A stretch of 64,000 nucleotides of DNA from Takakia lepidozioides (GCA_030704615.1 CM060732.1:52867053-52931052), one strand, 5' to 3'; counted from the first letter of the stretch, positions 9,601-18,722 are shown. Notes: generated by a model not told the origin, from the sequence alone. Numbers and translations are program-made.

Positions 9601-11689
9601 CCACTTCATCCTGTAAGCTCACAGTGGCTGGTTCTTCTAGGATTTCTATTTCTCCTTCTCTTTCTTCATAGAAATGTGATGGGTAAATGCTGGTTTCCTC
9701 TTCAGTTGGTGTTGCTGTCACTACACCACAGCAGATACCTCTCAAACAACTTAGGCTTTCCAGCCGCATCTCTGCAACCTGCTCCCACTCTGGGTGTGCA
9801 GCAAATAGGGTAGCTTCCTGCTCCTCATCCAGTCCTCCTTTCCAGTCATACTCTCTGACTCCTCGAGGTCTTCTTGTAGCAGGTAATCTACTAGATTTCT
9901 TTGTGGTAATTTGTATCTCGTGTATCCCATTATGCACGGTTAGTAACTGAGAATTCCAGTCATGGAATACCCTGGCCTGTTTCAGCCACGGACGTCCCAA
10001 TAATAAGGAGTAAGCCTCCATGACTTCATCCATTTTTAATACAGTTACTGTGATCATAAAGATCATTTTCTGTATCTGTATCTTAACTCCTCTTATTAAT
10101 CCCAATGGCTGTACACTTCTTTGATCTGCCATTGTTACTGTAAATGGGGCTGGTTTCATGTTACTTAGACCAAGCTTCTTCCTTAATTGGTCTGTCATGA
10201 TATTTACTCCAGAACCACCATCTATCAGTACATCAGTTAGTTCTGTGCTTCCAATTCTCAATTGGATTACTGGCATAGAATCATCAAAGTCCATGACTGT
10301 TTCTCGCCCTTCCGGCTTCACATTATAACTGGTCACCTTGCTGTTCAGGTCTGTGTTTCCTGTCTCTTGGGCAATTCGATTGATTGCTTGATACAGCCTG
10401 TGCCTACAATAAGGTGCCACAGCTAATAGCTGTCCAATGGTAATTTCTGCTTTGGTCTTGCATATTACTTCAGCCAAAGTCTCTTCATTACTTTGCATGT
10501 CTGCATCTTCTTTTTTCCTTTCTTCCTCACTCCCTTCTTCTTCTCCATCAGAATCAGAGGAATCTGCCACAGGAATATCAGTACTCTTCTGCATTTCCCT
10601 TATAGTATCTGCCACTTCCTTGTGCAGTTCCTTCTCATCTTTCCAAGTCTCTTCATCTTCAGGCATATCATTGCCACTTCCATTATCATCTTCTTCCTCT
10701 TCTACTGGAGGTATTAGTTTGGCTTTACTTCTTGTTACTATCATTGTACTTACTTCTGGTACAACACATGGCCTAACCATGTGAGCTGCCACCACTGGGC
10801 CCTCATTCACAGGAGCTCTCATCTCATTCTGGTGTCTTATCCAGAATGAACAGGCTGCCTTGCGATGTCCTGGCTGATTACAATAGTAACATAGCTCTTC
10901 ACCATTGGGTCCTCGCCCTTGGTCTGTTCTTGGATTATTTCTATAATCCTGATTCCCGGGCTGGTAATTCCCCCTTGGATTACCCTGATAGTTGCCTCTG
11001 GAATTTCCTTGGTAATTCCCTCTTGAATTACCTCTCCCTTCCATGCCATTGTTATAACCACCAGACCTACCATAGTGGTCCTGATCATTGTTTCTTCTTG
11101 GCTGGGGCTGCACCTGATGCACCCTTACTTGCCTAGGTTCTCTTGCAGCTGTCCTTCTGTTGTAGTAACAATTCTCAGTAGAATGGTTATCCATTTTACA
11201 GATAGTACAGTGTTTCTCCTTCATGTGGCATTCTGTGGTGGTATGGCCTTCATTCTGGCACTTTGCACACCATACACCCTTCCTCCAATGTGTTGCAGCC
11301 TCTGTGGCATACTTCTTCAAGATTTCTTCCAATTTTTTTTCATAGTTATCCCTCTTCAACTTCTCCTTTCTCTTACTCTTTCTTTTTAGTTCTTGCTCTT
11401 CTTCTTCATCTGACTCATCCTCAGAGTCCTCATCTTCTTTTTTCTCTCTCCTGAGCATTCCCAATTGCTCAATTCTGTTCGCAGTTTCAAATGCCTCCTC
11501 CACTGTATTATGGGGTAACATATCCACTTTCTTTTGCAACTCTGGTCTTAGTCCACTCACAAACCAAGTCTTCTGTAAACCGGGTGCTGGTACTGCAGCC
11601 AGCTTTTTCATCATCAATTCCATCTTCTCCATATACTCTTCAACAGTTTCATGCTTCTTCTGCTTCAGCTGTTGTAAACTTCCATACAC
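6578..11689 (-). CDS. Ty3/gypsy gag C-terminus plus pol polyprotein (protease, RT, RNase H, integrase)
   Basis: A 1703-codon open frame without stops. Order: the rest of the capsid-like gag (LKQKKHETVEEYMEKMELM); CCHC knuckles (CAKCQNEGHTTTEC, CTICKMDNHSTENC, CYYCNQPGHRKAAC); aspartic protease (LIDGGSGVNIM, ~10210-10228); reverse transcriptase (FMDGFSGYNQV; FLDD catalytic motif at ~8890-8908); RNase H (HCDASGEALGAVLAQ, ~8452-8474); integrase H2C2 finger (HKGVAGGHFG to CQKCDEC); DD35E core (LDFVGPI, FISDQGSHF, then Glu in GNGQAEATN exactly 35 residues after the second Asp); and a C-terminal integrase domain ending near GRVNANKLKGY. No chromodomain. All catalytic residues are present, so this copy may be enzymatically competent. 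Its first codon is not a normal start; it continues gag through a -1 shift at 11665-11700. Confidence 0.93.
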   Translation of the reverse strand: MYGSLQQLKQKKHETVEEYMEKMELMMKKLAAVPAPGLQKTWFVSGLRPELQKKVDMLPHNTVEEAFETANRIEQLGMLRREKKEDEDSEDESDEEEEQELKRKSKRKEKLKRDNYEKKLEEILKKYATEAATHWRKGVWCAKCQNEGHTTTECHMKEKHCTICKMDNHSTENCYYNRRTAAREPRQVRVHQVQPQPRRNNDQDHYGRSGGYNNGMEGRGNSRGNYQGNSRGNYQGNPRGNYQPGNQDYRNNPRTDQGRGPNGEELCYYCNQPGHRKAACSFWIRHQNEMRAPVNEGPVVAAHMVRPCVVPEVSTMIVTRSKAKLIPPVEEEEDDNGSGNDMPEDEETWKDEKELHKEVADTIREMQKSTDIPVADSSDSDGEEEGSEEERKKEDADMQSNEETLAEVICKTKAEITIGQLLAVAPYCRHRLYQAINRIAQETGNTDLNSKVTSYNVKPEGRETVMDFDDSMPVIQLRIGSTELTDVLIDGGSGVNIMTDQLRKKLGLSNMKPAPFTVTMADQRSVQPLGLIRGVKIQIQKMIFMITVTVLKMDEVMEAYSLLLGRPWLKQARVFHDWNSQLLTVHNGIHEIQITTKKSSRLPATRRPRGVREYDWKGGLDEEQEATLFAAHPEWEQVAEMRLESLSCLRGICCGVVTATPTEEETSIYPSHFYEEREGEIEILEEPATVSLQDEVVTGWTITADEQVREVNVGTKEEPRMVKVGADLEPEFFEEAKSLFIKYRDVFAWSYEDLKGIPPEVCQHKIELEPGSVPIKQARYRMNPNYAQKVGEEIKKLAEAKFIYPIEYTTWLSPIVIVPKKNGKLRVCVNYKKLNACTKKDPFPLPFTEAVLDTVAGHEMYSFMDGFSGYNQVQVAEEDQGKTAFITDWGAYAYKVMPFGLCNAPATFQRVISESFHEYLDDFMQVFLDDFSVYSSKSEHLHKLELCLARCRMRGLGLNPEKCTFCVNSGVLLGHIVCKKGLLVDPRKTESIKASPPPVNVKSLRRFLGQTSYYRRFVKRYAQIAAPLSKLLKKDAVFAWTAECQQAFEELTLSVTTTPVLINPHWHVVFHVHCDASGEALGAVLAQNVTGNIDSPVYYASRLMNSAERNYSTTEREALAMIYAVKKFRHYLLGKKFMFYVDHQALIYLVNKPLISGRIARWLIILHEFEFEVVYKPGRLHLVADHLSRLSTGEPATGIDDQLPDASLFAVEVQGSADDWLDWQWPIRYYLAHGQCPPSYGKEQRKRIAIKALPYTMVGSRMYKLGPDGVLKRCLYHHEVNKVLAEVHKGVAGGHFGEETTSRKILLAGYWWPTLFKDVHEYCQKCDECQRLGPLQRSGRMALHPTMPTEPFQKWGLDFVGPINPPSKNTRNRYIITATDYTTKWVEAKALRDNTAKSTARFLYENILTRFGCPLEFISDQGSHFMNETIELLTKEFMIVHRKSTTYYPQGNGQAEATNKILCTILAKIVNANRTDWDTKLLTALWSYRTSYKVTTKYTPFQLVYGMEALLPVEFLLPTMRTEWGKRMELQDSIKVRKHELYHVEEVRADAADNMTRIQMKRKEQFDEGKLKTFKMGDLVLWLQKKGKIQASKLKSPWKGPYVIQKMYDNNTAMLQTINKEMLGRVNANKLKGYSGIHDNPCSMICMLNRKSSHGLHQCYERSMEHLSLGPAYMTRAAKTNVTQPITAHHDVTQPITAHHDVT

Positions 11690-12786
11690 TTCATCCTCAG
11701 TTTTACTTGTCTGAACCTATTTCGAAATGCTGTATTCAAGCCATTCCAGGTTAGGAAATGATTATCAGGGAATCTTGCATACCATTCACTTGCTTTCTTG
11801 ATAAGTGAACAAGGAAACAATCTCATCTTGGCATCATCGCCATTCTCATTGTTCACTATACACATGTGCTCAAATTGGCTAATGTGTACATCGGGATCCC
11901 CTTTTCCTGAATATATTGGAAAGGGTGGTTTTGCCCGTGTTGGTTGTAACGCCATCTGTGGCCCTACCTTCTGCCCACTGACAGGTGCTGGCACCCTTGC
12001 TGGTGCTGGTCCTTCTGGACCTGTTGTTTTTGTGGTGGATCTTCCACCAAGTGGTGGCCCTTGAGTACTCCCTGCTTCTGGCCCCACGATATTCACAGTA
12101 TTCCCAGCTTCAGTTGCACTACTTCCCACACTCCCTGTCCCCCCAGAGCCAGATCCAGGCAGCCCGCCTGATCCCCCTGAGCCGACACCTTCGTTGGCCT
12201 GTGATCCAAGTGCTCCACTTGATCCAGGTCCAACGGGTTGGGATGTCCTGGTTGTAGTCTCAACCTCAGCTGTTGGGTCTACTTCTTCATATTCTTCCTC
12301 TTCCAATTTCTTCTCTCTATTTTCATCCTCCAAGTTCTGCCCTTGGGTTTCTTCTTCACTCATGTAACTCAACTGTAATGGTGTTGGAGAGTCTGAACTC
12401 TCCGTTGGCTCTGCCACATCCTCTTCTCCTTCTTCACCTTCTGCTTCAGAAACTGGAGTTCCTGCTTTTGGTGTTCCATGCCAACTCTTATCAAAGATTT
12501 CTGTCAAATCTTTTATCCAAGGATGTACCTCAGATCTTTCACCTCGTGATTGATCTTCTTCCTGTACCAATTCCCTTAATCTTTCTTGCAAAGAAACAGA
12601 AGGAGTGGCATCCAACTCTAGTTCTTCCGGTATAGGTGATGTACTCTTTGATCTTAATGGTGTGAGAGGTCCAGATGATTCCCCTATGTCTATTCCTCTC
12701 TCCCAAAGATATGGATAATTAGCTTTCAGATAGCTTTCTCTTTTTGCTGAATATCTCTGGCGTCTAGCTTCTCTTTCATCACTCAT
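11665..12786 (-). CDS. Retrotransposon gag, N-terminal part (373 aa)
   Basis: Starts at ATG 12786 (MSDEREARRQRYSAKR). Residues 1-280 are low complexity, acidic then Gly/Ser/Thr-rich (GSGGSGGLPGSGSGGTGSV). From about residue 290 it enters a retrotransposon gag/capsid domain (FPIYSGKGDPDVHISQFEHM, ASEWYARFPDNHFLTWNGL). The domain continues in the pol frame, so gag crosses a frame change at the 25-base overlap 11665-11689. Restoring the frame needs a -1 move or one extra base in the A4 run there. Either this is frameshifting during translation or a one-base deletion; no canonical X-XXY-YYZ slippery heptamer is visible. Confidence 0.88.
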   Translation of the reverse strand: MSDEREARRQRYSAKRESYLKANYPYLWERGIDIGESSGPLTPLRSKSTSPIPEELELDATPSVSLQERLRELVQEEDQSRGERSEVHPWIKDLTEIFDKSWHGTPKAGTPVSEAEGEEGEEDVAEPTESSDSPTPLQLSYMSEEETQGQNLEDENREKKLEEEEYEEVDPTAEVETTTRTSQPVGPGSSGALGSQANEGVGSGGSGGLPGSGSGGTGSVGSSATEAGNTVNIVGPEAGSTQGPPLGGRSTTKTTGPEGPAPARVPAPVSGQKVGPQMALQPTRAKPPFPIYSGKGDPDVHISQFEHMCIVNNENGDDAKMRLFPCSLIKKASEWYARFPDNHFLTWNGLNTAFRNRFRQVKLRMKCMEVYNS

Positions 12787-12807
12787 GTCCCATGTCTTTC
12801 ATTTCTT

Positions 12808-13503
12808 TTAATGTGGCAATAACCAAAACTCTCTTCTGTAATATCTCTCGTATATGCCTGGGTTTCTTTCAAGCTTCAATGCACCCTTGGCTATACTTGA
12901 AGTCTCCGTTACCATATAACCATATGGCAAACAAGTCTGAAAAGCTGTTCTTGGTGTGAGTTTGATCCACAAAATATCCTTTGGAATCCAATTCTTTACC
13001 AGTACAAGCTCTTCATGCATATGAGTATAAACATTCACCTTTCTTTCTTCCCAGCCTTCAAACTCTACTCGTTTAATGGATAGCAATGCTATCACATAAA
13101 CCAATGTTGGTAACCAACGTGCTCTTCCTCTACAGGCTACCTGATAAATCTTTATCACTCCTTTCTCCAGACCCCATTCTGGATCAGCATTATGCACTCG
13201 CTTAAGAATATTTTCTTTACAACCGTCTGGCAATTCCAAGAACCTTTGAAAGAATTGTTTGGACAATCTTTCTTCCTTCGTTCCACAGGGAATTTGATTC
13301 ACTTCAAATTCTTTAATGGTCCAACCACCATGATCCCACCAGATGCCTGTCACAACTGGTTGTTCATGACTCAGTTCCCCAGTATGGTCGCCAAATGTCG
13401 CGCGGCTTTTACTCACCCATCCCTTCGCTATTCGAGGCGGAAACTCCAAGATAGAAGAGTTGGAAATCTCTAAGTACTCAGCCCGCGCAGAACAATCAGT
13501 CAT
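12808..13503 (-). CDS. ORF upstream of gag, up to 231 aa, unknown function
   Basis: Open from ATG 13503, which lies inside the 5' LTR, across the LTR end and the primer-binding site, to a stop 21 bp before gag. The first ~36 residues come from the LTR. The remainder (RFLELPDGCKENILKRVHNA, LVYVIALLSIKRVEFEGWEE, VLVKNWIPKDILWIKLTP) looks like genuine protein and has no early methionine after the LTR. An ORF in this position is known in Ogre/Tat elements, but I do not recognise this sequence and do not claim homology. Confidence 0.5.
   Translation of the reverse strand: MTDCSARAEYLEISNSSILEFPPRIAKGWVSKSRATFGDHTGELSHEQPVVTGIWWDHGGWTIKEFEVNQIPCGTKEERLSKQFFQRFLELPDGCKENILKRVHNADPEWGLEKGVIKIYQVACRGRARWLPTLVYVIALLSIKRVEFEGWEERKVNVYTHMHEELVLVKNWIPKDILWIKLTPRTAFQTCLPYGYMVTETSSIAKGALKLERNPGIYERYYRREFWLLPH
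13376..13393 (-). other. Candidate primer-binding site
   Basis: Two bases inside the 5' LTR the minus strand reads TGGCGACCATACTGGGGA. It starts with TGG, the complement of a tRNA 3' CCA, at the expected distance from the LTR. The tRNA species cannot be named without a comparison. Confidence 0.6.
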
Positions 13504-14340
13504 GACCTACAGCTAGTGTATCATGGGGGTGTTTCCTATTTGTTTCCCTTTTGGTATTCATGTTAGCTATCTTACCCTTGATAATTAAGTATCAGTTTGC
13601 TTTATCAATCTATTGGATTCCATCAACTCATCCATTCATTTCACAGCTTCACTCAGATCTCTCTACACAGTGTGATTGTATCGTAAAAGTATCCGATTAT
13701 GATTTATCAGGTATCAGGCCGAAGCCATTGTGTCTCTAATCTACTCTACAATATCACTCTCTATCTTCACTTCCGTTCTTCATCTTTGCCCGATCCCCTC
13801 TCCTCCATGACCAAGAAGTCCTCCTCCGAATCCCCCTCGATTCCCCGTTTTCCCCTTTATCTTCCTATCCGTGGTTCTAACCGTTTCCCTCACTAACCGT
13901 CGTCTGTGAACTAACATGTTCCCTTCGCAGGTGTTGTTCCCCACAGTCGTTCCCTGTCCTACTCTTCGTTCCCTATGATCGTGACAGCTGTGTCAAGCTG
14001 TGACTGGCTGTGTGAAACTGTGACGGGCTGTGATTGGCTGTGCGACTGTGTTTGGCTGTGTCGGGCTGTGCCGGGCTGTGCCGGCTGTGACGGCTGTGTC
14101 GGCTGTGACGACTGTGTCTGCTGTGACGACTGTGACGGGCTGTGTTGGCTGTGTCGGCTGTGTCTGCTGTGACGACTGTGACGGGCTGTGTTGGCTGTGT
14201 CGACTGTGACGACTGTGTAACCCCCCTCTACAGTGCGCTGCTGTCACCCCTAAGGCTCTTGTTGGTCTCAGTCTGTGCAAAAATTAAGGGTACCCTACAG
14301 ATCCCGTATAAGTGTCTAAGTCCCCGACAGTCCTCTAACA
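13396..14340 (-). repeat. 5' LTR (945 bp) of the 13.2-kb retrotransposon
   Basis: Matches 1124-2107 from TGTCGCG to CTCTAACA with only scattered substitutions, one ~36-bp gap and variation in the GGCTGTG tract (13977-14218). Presumed source of the element's promoter; I could not place a TATA box with confidence. Confidence 0.92.
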
Positions 14341-14689
14341 GCTGCACAACAATCCGCCACCACACCCGCATATCATCACCAATCAGCCCAGGCCTGCCCC
14401 ACATTCCCGCGCACTTACTTCATCCCCTTCGATTCCTGCCCTCTACATACATCACAACCTCAAACCTTCTCCCAAGTCAGTGCCCTCACCACATTCTGGT
14501 GCCCTCACCACATTGTCCTACCATGCCCTGTGGAGAGGAGGGGAGAGGAGAGGGGGAAAAAGAGAAAGCCCGCGGAAGGGAAGGCGAACGCGGGAGAGGA
14601 GGAGAAAGAAAAGAGAAAGCCGCGGGAGGTCAGGGGAGAAAGATCGTGGAGCGAAAAAAAAAAAAAAAAACAAACATACAAAACGACGA
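14341..14689. other. Purine-rich and poly-A intergenic DNA
   Basis: No gene seen. It includes a purine-rich plus-strand stretch (about 14530-14640, GGGAGAGGAGG-like) and a run of 17 A at 14654-14670. The open frames across it are low-complexity shadows. Confidence 0.6.
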
Positions 14690-14752
14690 TTCCACGATTC
14701 GATCCCGGGATGCATCGCGGCGGAATCGCCATTCTTACCACTACACTATCCC
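14690..14752 (-). other. tRNA-like sequence with A and B boxes (possible SINE head or dead tRNA)
   Basis: On the minus strand an A-box-like TAGTGTAGTGG (14738-14748) is followed 31 bases later by a B-box-like GGGATCGAATCG (14695-14706). Between them lies a 7-base loop ATTCCGC flanked by a nearly complementary 5-base stem, resembling a tRNA-Gly (UCC) anticodon arm. The T-stem and acceptor stem do not pair, so an intact tRNA is unlikely. A tRNA-derived SINE head or decayed tRNA fits better; the nearby T17 run on this strand would suit a SINE tail. Confidence 0.35.
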
Positions 14753-14870
14753 TAAAAACTCAACAACCCCCTCCTGTAAAATTATATTTAAGGTGTTTTA
14801 AACCCCCCTCTGTATGTATAATGTTGTACATGGGGGGGTTTAAAATACCCCCTCCTGTGCACGCACGTGG

Positions 14871-14903
14871 CTGGTACATTTAATGAGGAGTGCACCCCCC
14901 GGG
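14871..14903. repeat. 33-bp direct repeat, copy 1
   Basis: From CTGGTACATTTAATGAGG to CACCCCCCGGG; identical to 18026-18058, 3.2 kb away. This copy covers the end of the gag relic, including its stop. Confidence 0.8.
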
Positions 14904-15784
14904 TGCCTCCTTAGTAAATCCCACCATGACCACTCGTTCCTCCACCATGTTGAGCTCTATCCGCTCTACCAGCAAAAACACATTTGCTAAGGTGGGTTGG
15001 GCCGCTTGTAGGAGAGTTGCATCCCGCACCCTTCTCCTCAGCTCCTTGTCCAATATCCCGTACCAGAACTGGACTGCCTGAGCTTCTGTAACCCCTTGGG
15101 TTACATTTAACAAGCGCCTCATGCGAGTGAAAGCCTCCCTCAAGCTCTCAGTAGGCTTCCTCTGGAACTCTTGCAAGCTCTTCAACTTCTCTGTCCTCAC
15201 CCCTTGGTAGTTCCTTCTCAACTCTTCGAAGAACTCCACAACAGGGTTGAAGGCAGGCACCGCCACTGGTGCTGGTGCAGCAGTAGCTTGGGTGGACGTC
15301 GTAGCCTCTTTAGCACTAGTCCCACTGCTGCTCGTGGAAGCTGCCGGTGCAGCTACCGGTATGGCTGCTGCCGTTGTCCCTCTAGTGATGGAGACATAGT
15401 CGGGTGACCAATACATCCTCCACTCCTCGATCTCAACATCGTACCTCCGCCTAAACTCATGGTAATCGATGGGCGGCCCCTCAAGGTGCTGAAACAGCCC
15501 CTTCCATGCCATAAAAGGCGTAAATAGTTGTGGATTGCACATTTGCTACAAGTCACACCAACTATCAAATTCTTGGATAAAATCATCCAACTCAATGGTG
15601 CCCACCGCCCCAGAGTACCTATGTAGCCCCTTGGTGGCTCCATACATCTCCTCCATCGTGTCCCACAATAATGGCAAAGAAACAACTTGCACCGCCGGTG
15701 TGAGTCCTCCCGATTCACAATCCGAATCAGAACCTTCCGTAGAAGAGGTGAAGGTGGTGAAGGTGAAGGTGGCCTAAACCACAC
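14880..15784 (-). pseudogene. Decayed Ty3/gypsy gag relic
   Basis: One minus-strand frame is open apart from a TAG at 15546-15548. It encodes a capsid-like gag: a leader with TMEEMYGATKGLHRYSGAVG, then MAWKGLFQHLEGPPIDYHEF, an Ala/Pro/Thr-rich linker, and ELRRNYQGVRTEKLKSLQEF, PTESLREAFTRMRRLLNV and FWYGILDKELRRRVRDATLL, typical of retrotransposon gag helices. It stops at GGCTPH inside the 33-bp repeat. No zinc knuckle, protease or polymerase follows. It lies on the same strand as the pol relic at 1-1123 and could be the other end of one old element split by later insertions. Not functional. Confidence 0.75.
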
Positions 15785-18025
15785 ACCTCGTCTCGTATAC
15801 CGGCTAGTATCGCTAGTGCTCGTACCGGCACTTCCCCAACAACTAGTGGCACCTCCGTGTTAACAAACTGACACTCAACCGGTCATGAACCTGTCTCTAA
15901 CCCCCTTTCCACAAGATAACCGGGTAGAGAACCTGATGCGGCTTATGGTTTGGAATACTAGGTTTCTAACATAGCCTGCACCTGCACCTGCATCCACCGC
16001 ATGCACTCTTATGGTTGGCTGGTCATCACCTCCAACCTCACCACAGGAGAAACAAAGATGGTCTAACTGGTCATCAACCCAGCCTCACCATCGACAGCAT
16101 GCTCTAGGGTTGGATCGGCGATCAAGCCCGAGTCAACCACCTATAAAATCAAGTGCCCACACAAAACTAGCATGGCGCACAGAGTATGCAGTGTGTGGAG
16201 GGGATCCAAACGCAAGAATGAAAACAACAACTCCCCCACACCAAAAACAACTCCACAGTGTCGCTCCTGCAACCCAGCCCAAACCCGGACTGACTCTTGC
16301 CTCCACCTACGGAAAGGTCTCGGCCTATAGAGAAGGTGGAAAGCTACGAGGAAGGGAAGCTAAAGCAATGCCTATCCCCAGCACGCTCTCATCCCAACAC
16401 CCTTTTCTCTCTTCTCTCACTTGCATGACCATGAGAGCATCCTGTAGACACTCCTCAAACCGCCTTCCACGAGCTCATGAAACTTGGCCTCCAAGGCCCC
16501 ATGCAAGCCTCCACAGGGTCCGCCAGTGCCTCCTCTTGTCCACCAGTCATTCATTTGAATGGAACCACCTCAGGAAACCACGCCGTTCACTGAAAGTTCA
16601 AAAAAATGGAGCAAATAGAGGTACATATAGGCCCCAACAACATTCTGTCCAAAGGAATTACCTGCAGGCTGGTCTTCCCCATAGTTAAGAATTGGGCTGA
16701 AAACCCGAAAAGATTACCTGCAGGGAAGTAATCCCCTTTGTTAAAACGCAACAGGGAGGCAATTCCGATTTTTCTGCCGGATCAGCTAGCTCAAAACCGT
16801 TGTTCTTCAGAGCCCAGCCTCCCCATCAAGGTCCCACGAAACGAGTGAAAAAAGATTTTATTTTTTTATTTTTTATTTTTTTTCCACTCTGCCTTTTTGC
16901 GGCCTTCCGTGGCTCCAACCGCCACGACTCCTCACGGCCCGCCCTAGGCGCTCGTTGGCCACGGGCTGCCCAGTGATACCCCGTGGTACCACCCCCACGA
17001 GCCTTCACAGCCCGCCATCCCCACGATCTGGTCACCGTGCCCACCCGTTGTGTCCGCACCACGACTTCCAACGGTCACGGTCAACGGTCACGGTCAACAG
17101 TCATGACCTGGGCTCATGGTATCTCGTGATACCGCCCCAACGGCCCATCACGACCACTATTCCCTGCGTTCCCTGGAACTCCCAACGAGTTCTCATACGT
17201 TTCCGGGCGTTCCCACGAGTTCCCATGCGTTCCCGGGCGTGCCCACGCGTTCCCGAGCTCTTCCTGAGTTGGGGTTTGCTCCTACACGTGCTGCCGACGA
17301 GCTATGGCTTGTGCGAAGCCATCAGCCCCATTGCCTTGCACTCCTGAGCTCTCACGGCCCACTAGAAGCACCCCTAGCTCAACAAGCAAGCCATATGCTG
17401 CCCAACAAGCTCCCTTTTTTCCATGAAGCTTACAAAAACAAATCTGAAAAATACACACATTTACAACCTTGGTGTACCTGCAGTTCTCATGCATATCCCC
17501 TGGCTCTAGGGCGCCTCATTGTTGCCCTTCCAACCCCACTCTTGCCACTCCAAGAGCCCTTACACTGCTGAGTTTCAGATTGAAACTCCAACTCAGCAAA
17601 TATTTCACAAGTGCATTGATTTGCACACAAGAGGGACCTGCCCCCTCTCTTCACTCATACCTCTTCATGAGTTTGGAGCTGAAGCTCCCAACGGGCTGCG
17701 ATGCATCCCCTCGCAGCTCCACCATTCGGCTGCTCCTCACCTACCCGCGACAACTAGTTTCGGGCGGAAATACCTGGAGCTGATCATATCATCTCCAACT
17801 TGCAACATGCTAGCTTCCCATGCGCAGCCCACATTTTTGCAGCTCCTCAACTCGGCCTGCAGCTGAAGAAGACGACCACAGTTCGCCCACACGTGGCTAG
17901 CATCTCCTCCGCTCCACACTGAACCGCATACTCAGTTGCCATAGCATTGAGCTATGCAACACTGCTTCAACATAGGCTACCCGCCTCTCTATCCATTGCG
18001 AACCTGCAACCTGTTCGCATTTGCA
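15785..18025. other. Gene-free repetitive DNA
   Basis: No coding region I can support. The open frames are Pro/Ser/His-rich shadows of CCA/CAC-rich sequence. Features seen: an AT-rich T-run at 16856-16880, a short CACGGTCAACGGT repeat near 17080-17100, and a run of GTTCCC/CGTTCCCGGGCG-like repeats at 17160-17265. Confidence 0.5.
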
Positions 18026-18058
18026 CTGGTACATTTAATGAGGAGTGCACCCCCCGGG
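18026..18058. repeat. 33-bp direct repeat, copy 2
   Basis: Identical to 14871-14903. The downstream sequence then changes into the CACAGCC array. Confidence 0.8.
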
Positions 18059-18099
18059 CAGTGCCTCCACGAGTCAGCACAGGCCGTCCATAGGTCAAC

Positions 18100-18545
18100 A
18101 CGGGCCACCACAGACCAGCACAGGCCCACACAGATCACTGGTCACAGCCGTCACAGCCGTCACAGCCCCACACAAGCCACAACCCCACATCCCATCACAG
18201 CCCCAAAGGCCACAGGGCACAGCCTGTTACAGCCCTACACAGGTCACAGGGTCACAGCCCCACAGGCCACAGCCTATCACAGCCTGTCACAACCTATCAC
18301 AACCCCAAAGGCCACATGGCACAGCCCCTCACAGCCCCAAAGGCCACATGTCACAGCCTGTCACAATCCGTCACAACCCCACAGGCCACAGGTCATAGCC
18401 TATCACAGCCCATCACAGCCTGTCACAATCCGTCACAGCCCCACAAGTCACAGCCTGTCACAGCCCCTTACAGCCCATCACAGCCCCACAGGGCACAGGG
18501 CACAACTTGTCACAGCCCGCCACAGCCCCATCCATGGCCACTCAT
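18100..18545. repeat. CACAGCC-rich tandem array
   Basis: About 440 bp of degenerate repeats such as GTCACAGCCCATCACAGCC and CCCCACAGGCCACAGG. The unit is the reverse complement of the GGCTGTG motif in the retrotransposon LTRs and 3' pol region, so this array is in the opposite orientation. The long plus-strand frames across it are repeat artefacts. Confidence 0.8.
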
Positions 18546-18722
18546 GGCAGTTTAGCCATTTCTCCAAGGGGTTTAGCCACGCCAAGCTAGGGTTTGTGTC
18601 TCTTGGACTCTAGGCTTCTTTGCACCGAGCTATGGCGGCTATGAGGAAATCAGCAAGGTATTCTTGCTCTTTATGGCCCCCACACACCACCAATAGTAGC
18701 TCTAATTCCAAAGGAAGATGTT

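Larger units (their letters stand above)
1124..14340 (-). mobile_element. Ty3/gypsy LTR retrotransposon (Athila/Tat-like, non-chromovirus), 13.2 kb
   Basis: Two highly similar LTRs (1124-2107 and 13396-14340) both begin TG and end CA in the plus orientation. The coding strand is minus, so the 5' LTR is the high-coordinate one. Order along the element: 5' LTR, TGG-starting primer-binding site, ORF upstream of gag, gag, pol (protease, reverse transcriptase, RNase H, integrase), GGCTGTG-type repeats, three or four further ORFs, polypurine tract, 3' LTR. RNase H before integrase is the Ty3/gypsy order. There is no chromodomain after integrase. A long non-pol coding region before the 3' LTR recalls Athila/Tat lineages, and an ORF upstream of gag recalls Ogre-type elements (family knowledge). 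Few LTR differences suggest recent insertion. The flanks (CAACC left, GCTGC right) show no 5-bp target duplication. Confidence 0.92.

Noticed and set aside
14690-14752. Intact tRNA-Gly gene
   Set aside because: Acceptor and T stems do not pair; only the box motifs and the anticodon-like loop are present.
14142-14883. 219-codon and overlapping Lys/Arg/Glu-rich plus-strand frames
   Set aside because: They run from LTR repeat into a purine-rich tract and poly-A; low complexity in all frames.
16011-16688. 225-codon plus-strand frame
   Set aside because: Composition follows CCA/CAC-rich DNA; no domain, no conserved motif, and it sits in repetitive sequence.
18045-18613. Long plus-strand frames rich in HSLSQP
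   Set aside because: Translation of the CACAGCC tandem array; every frame is repetitive.
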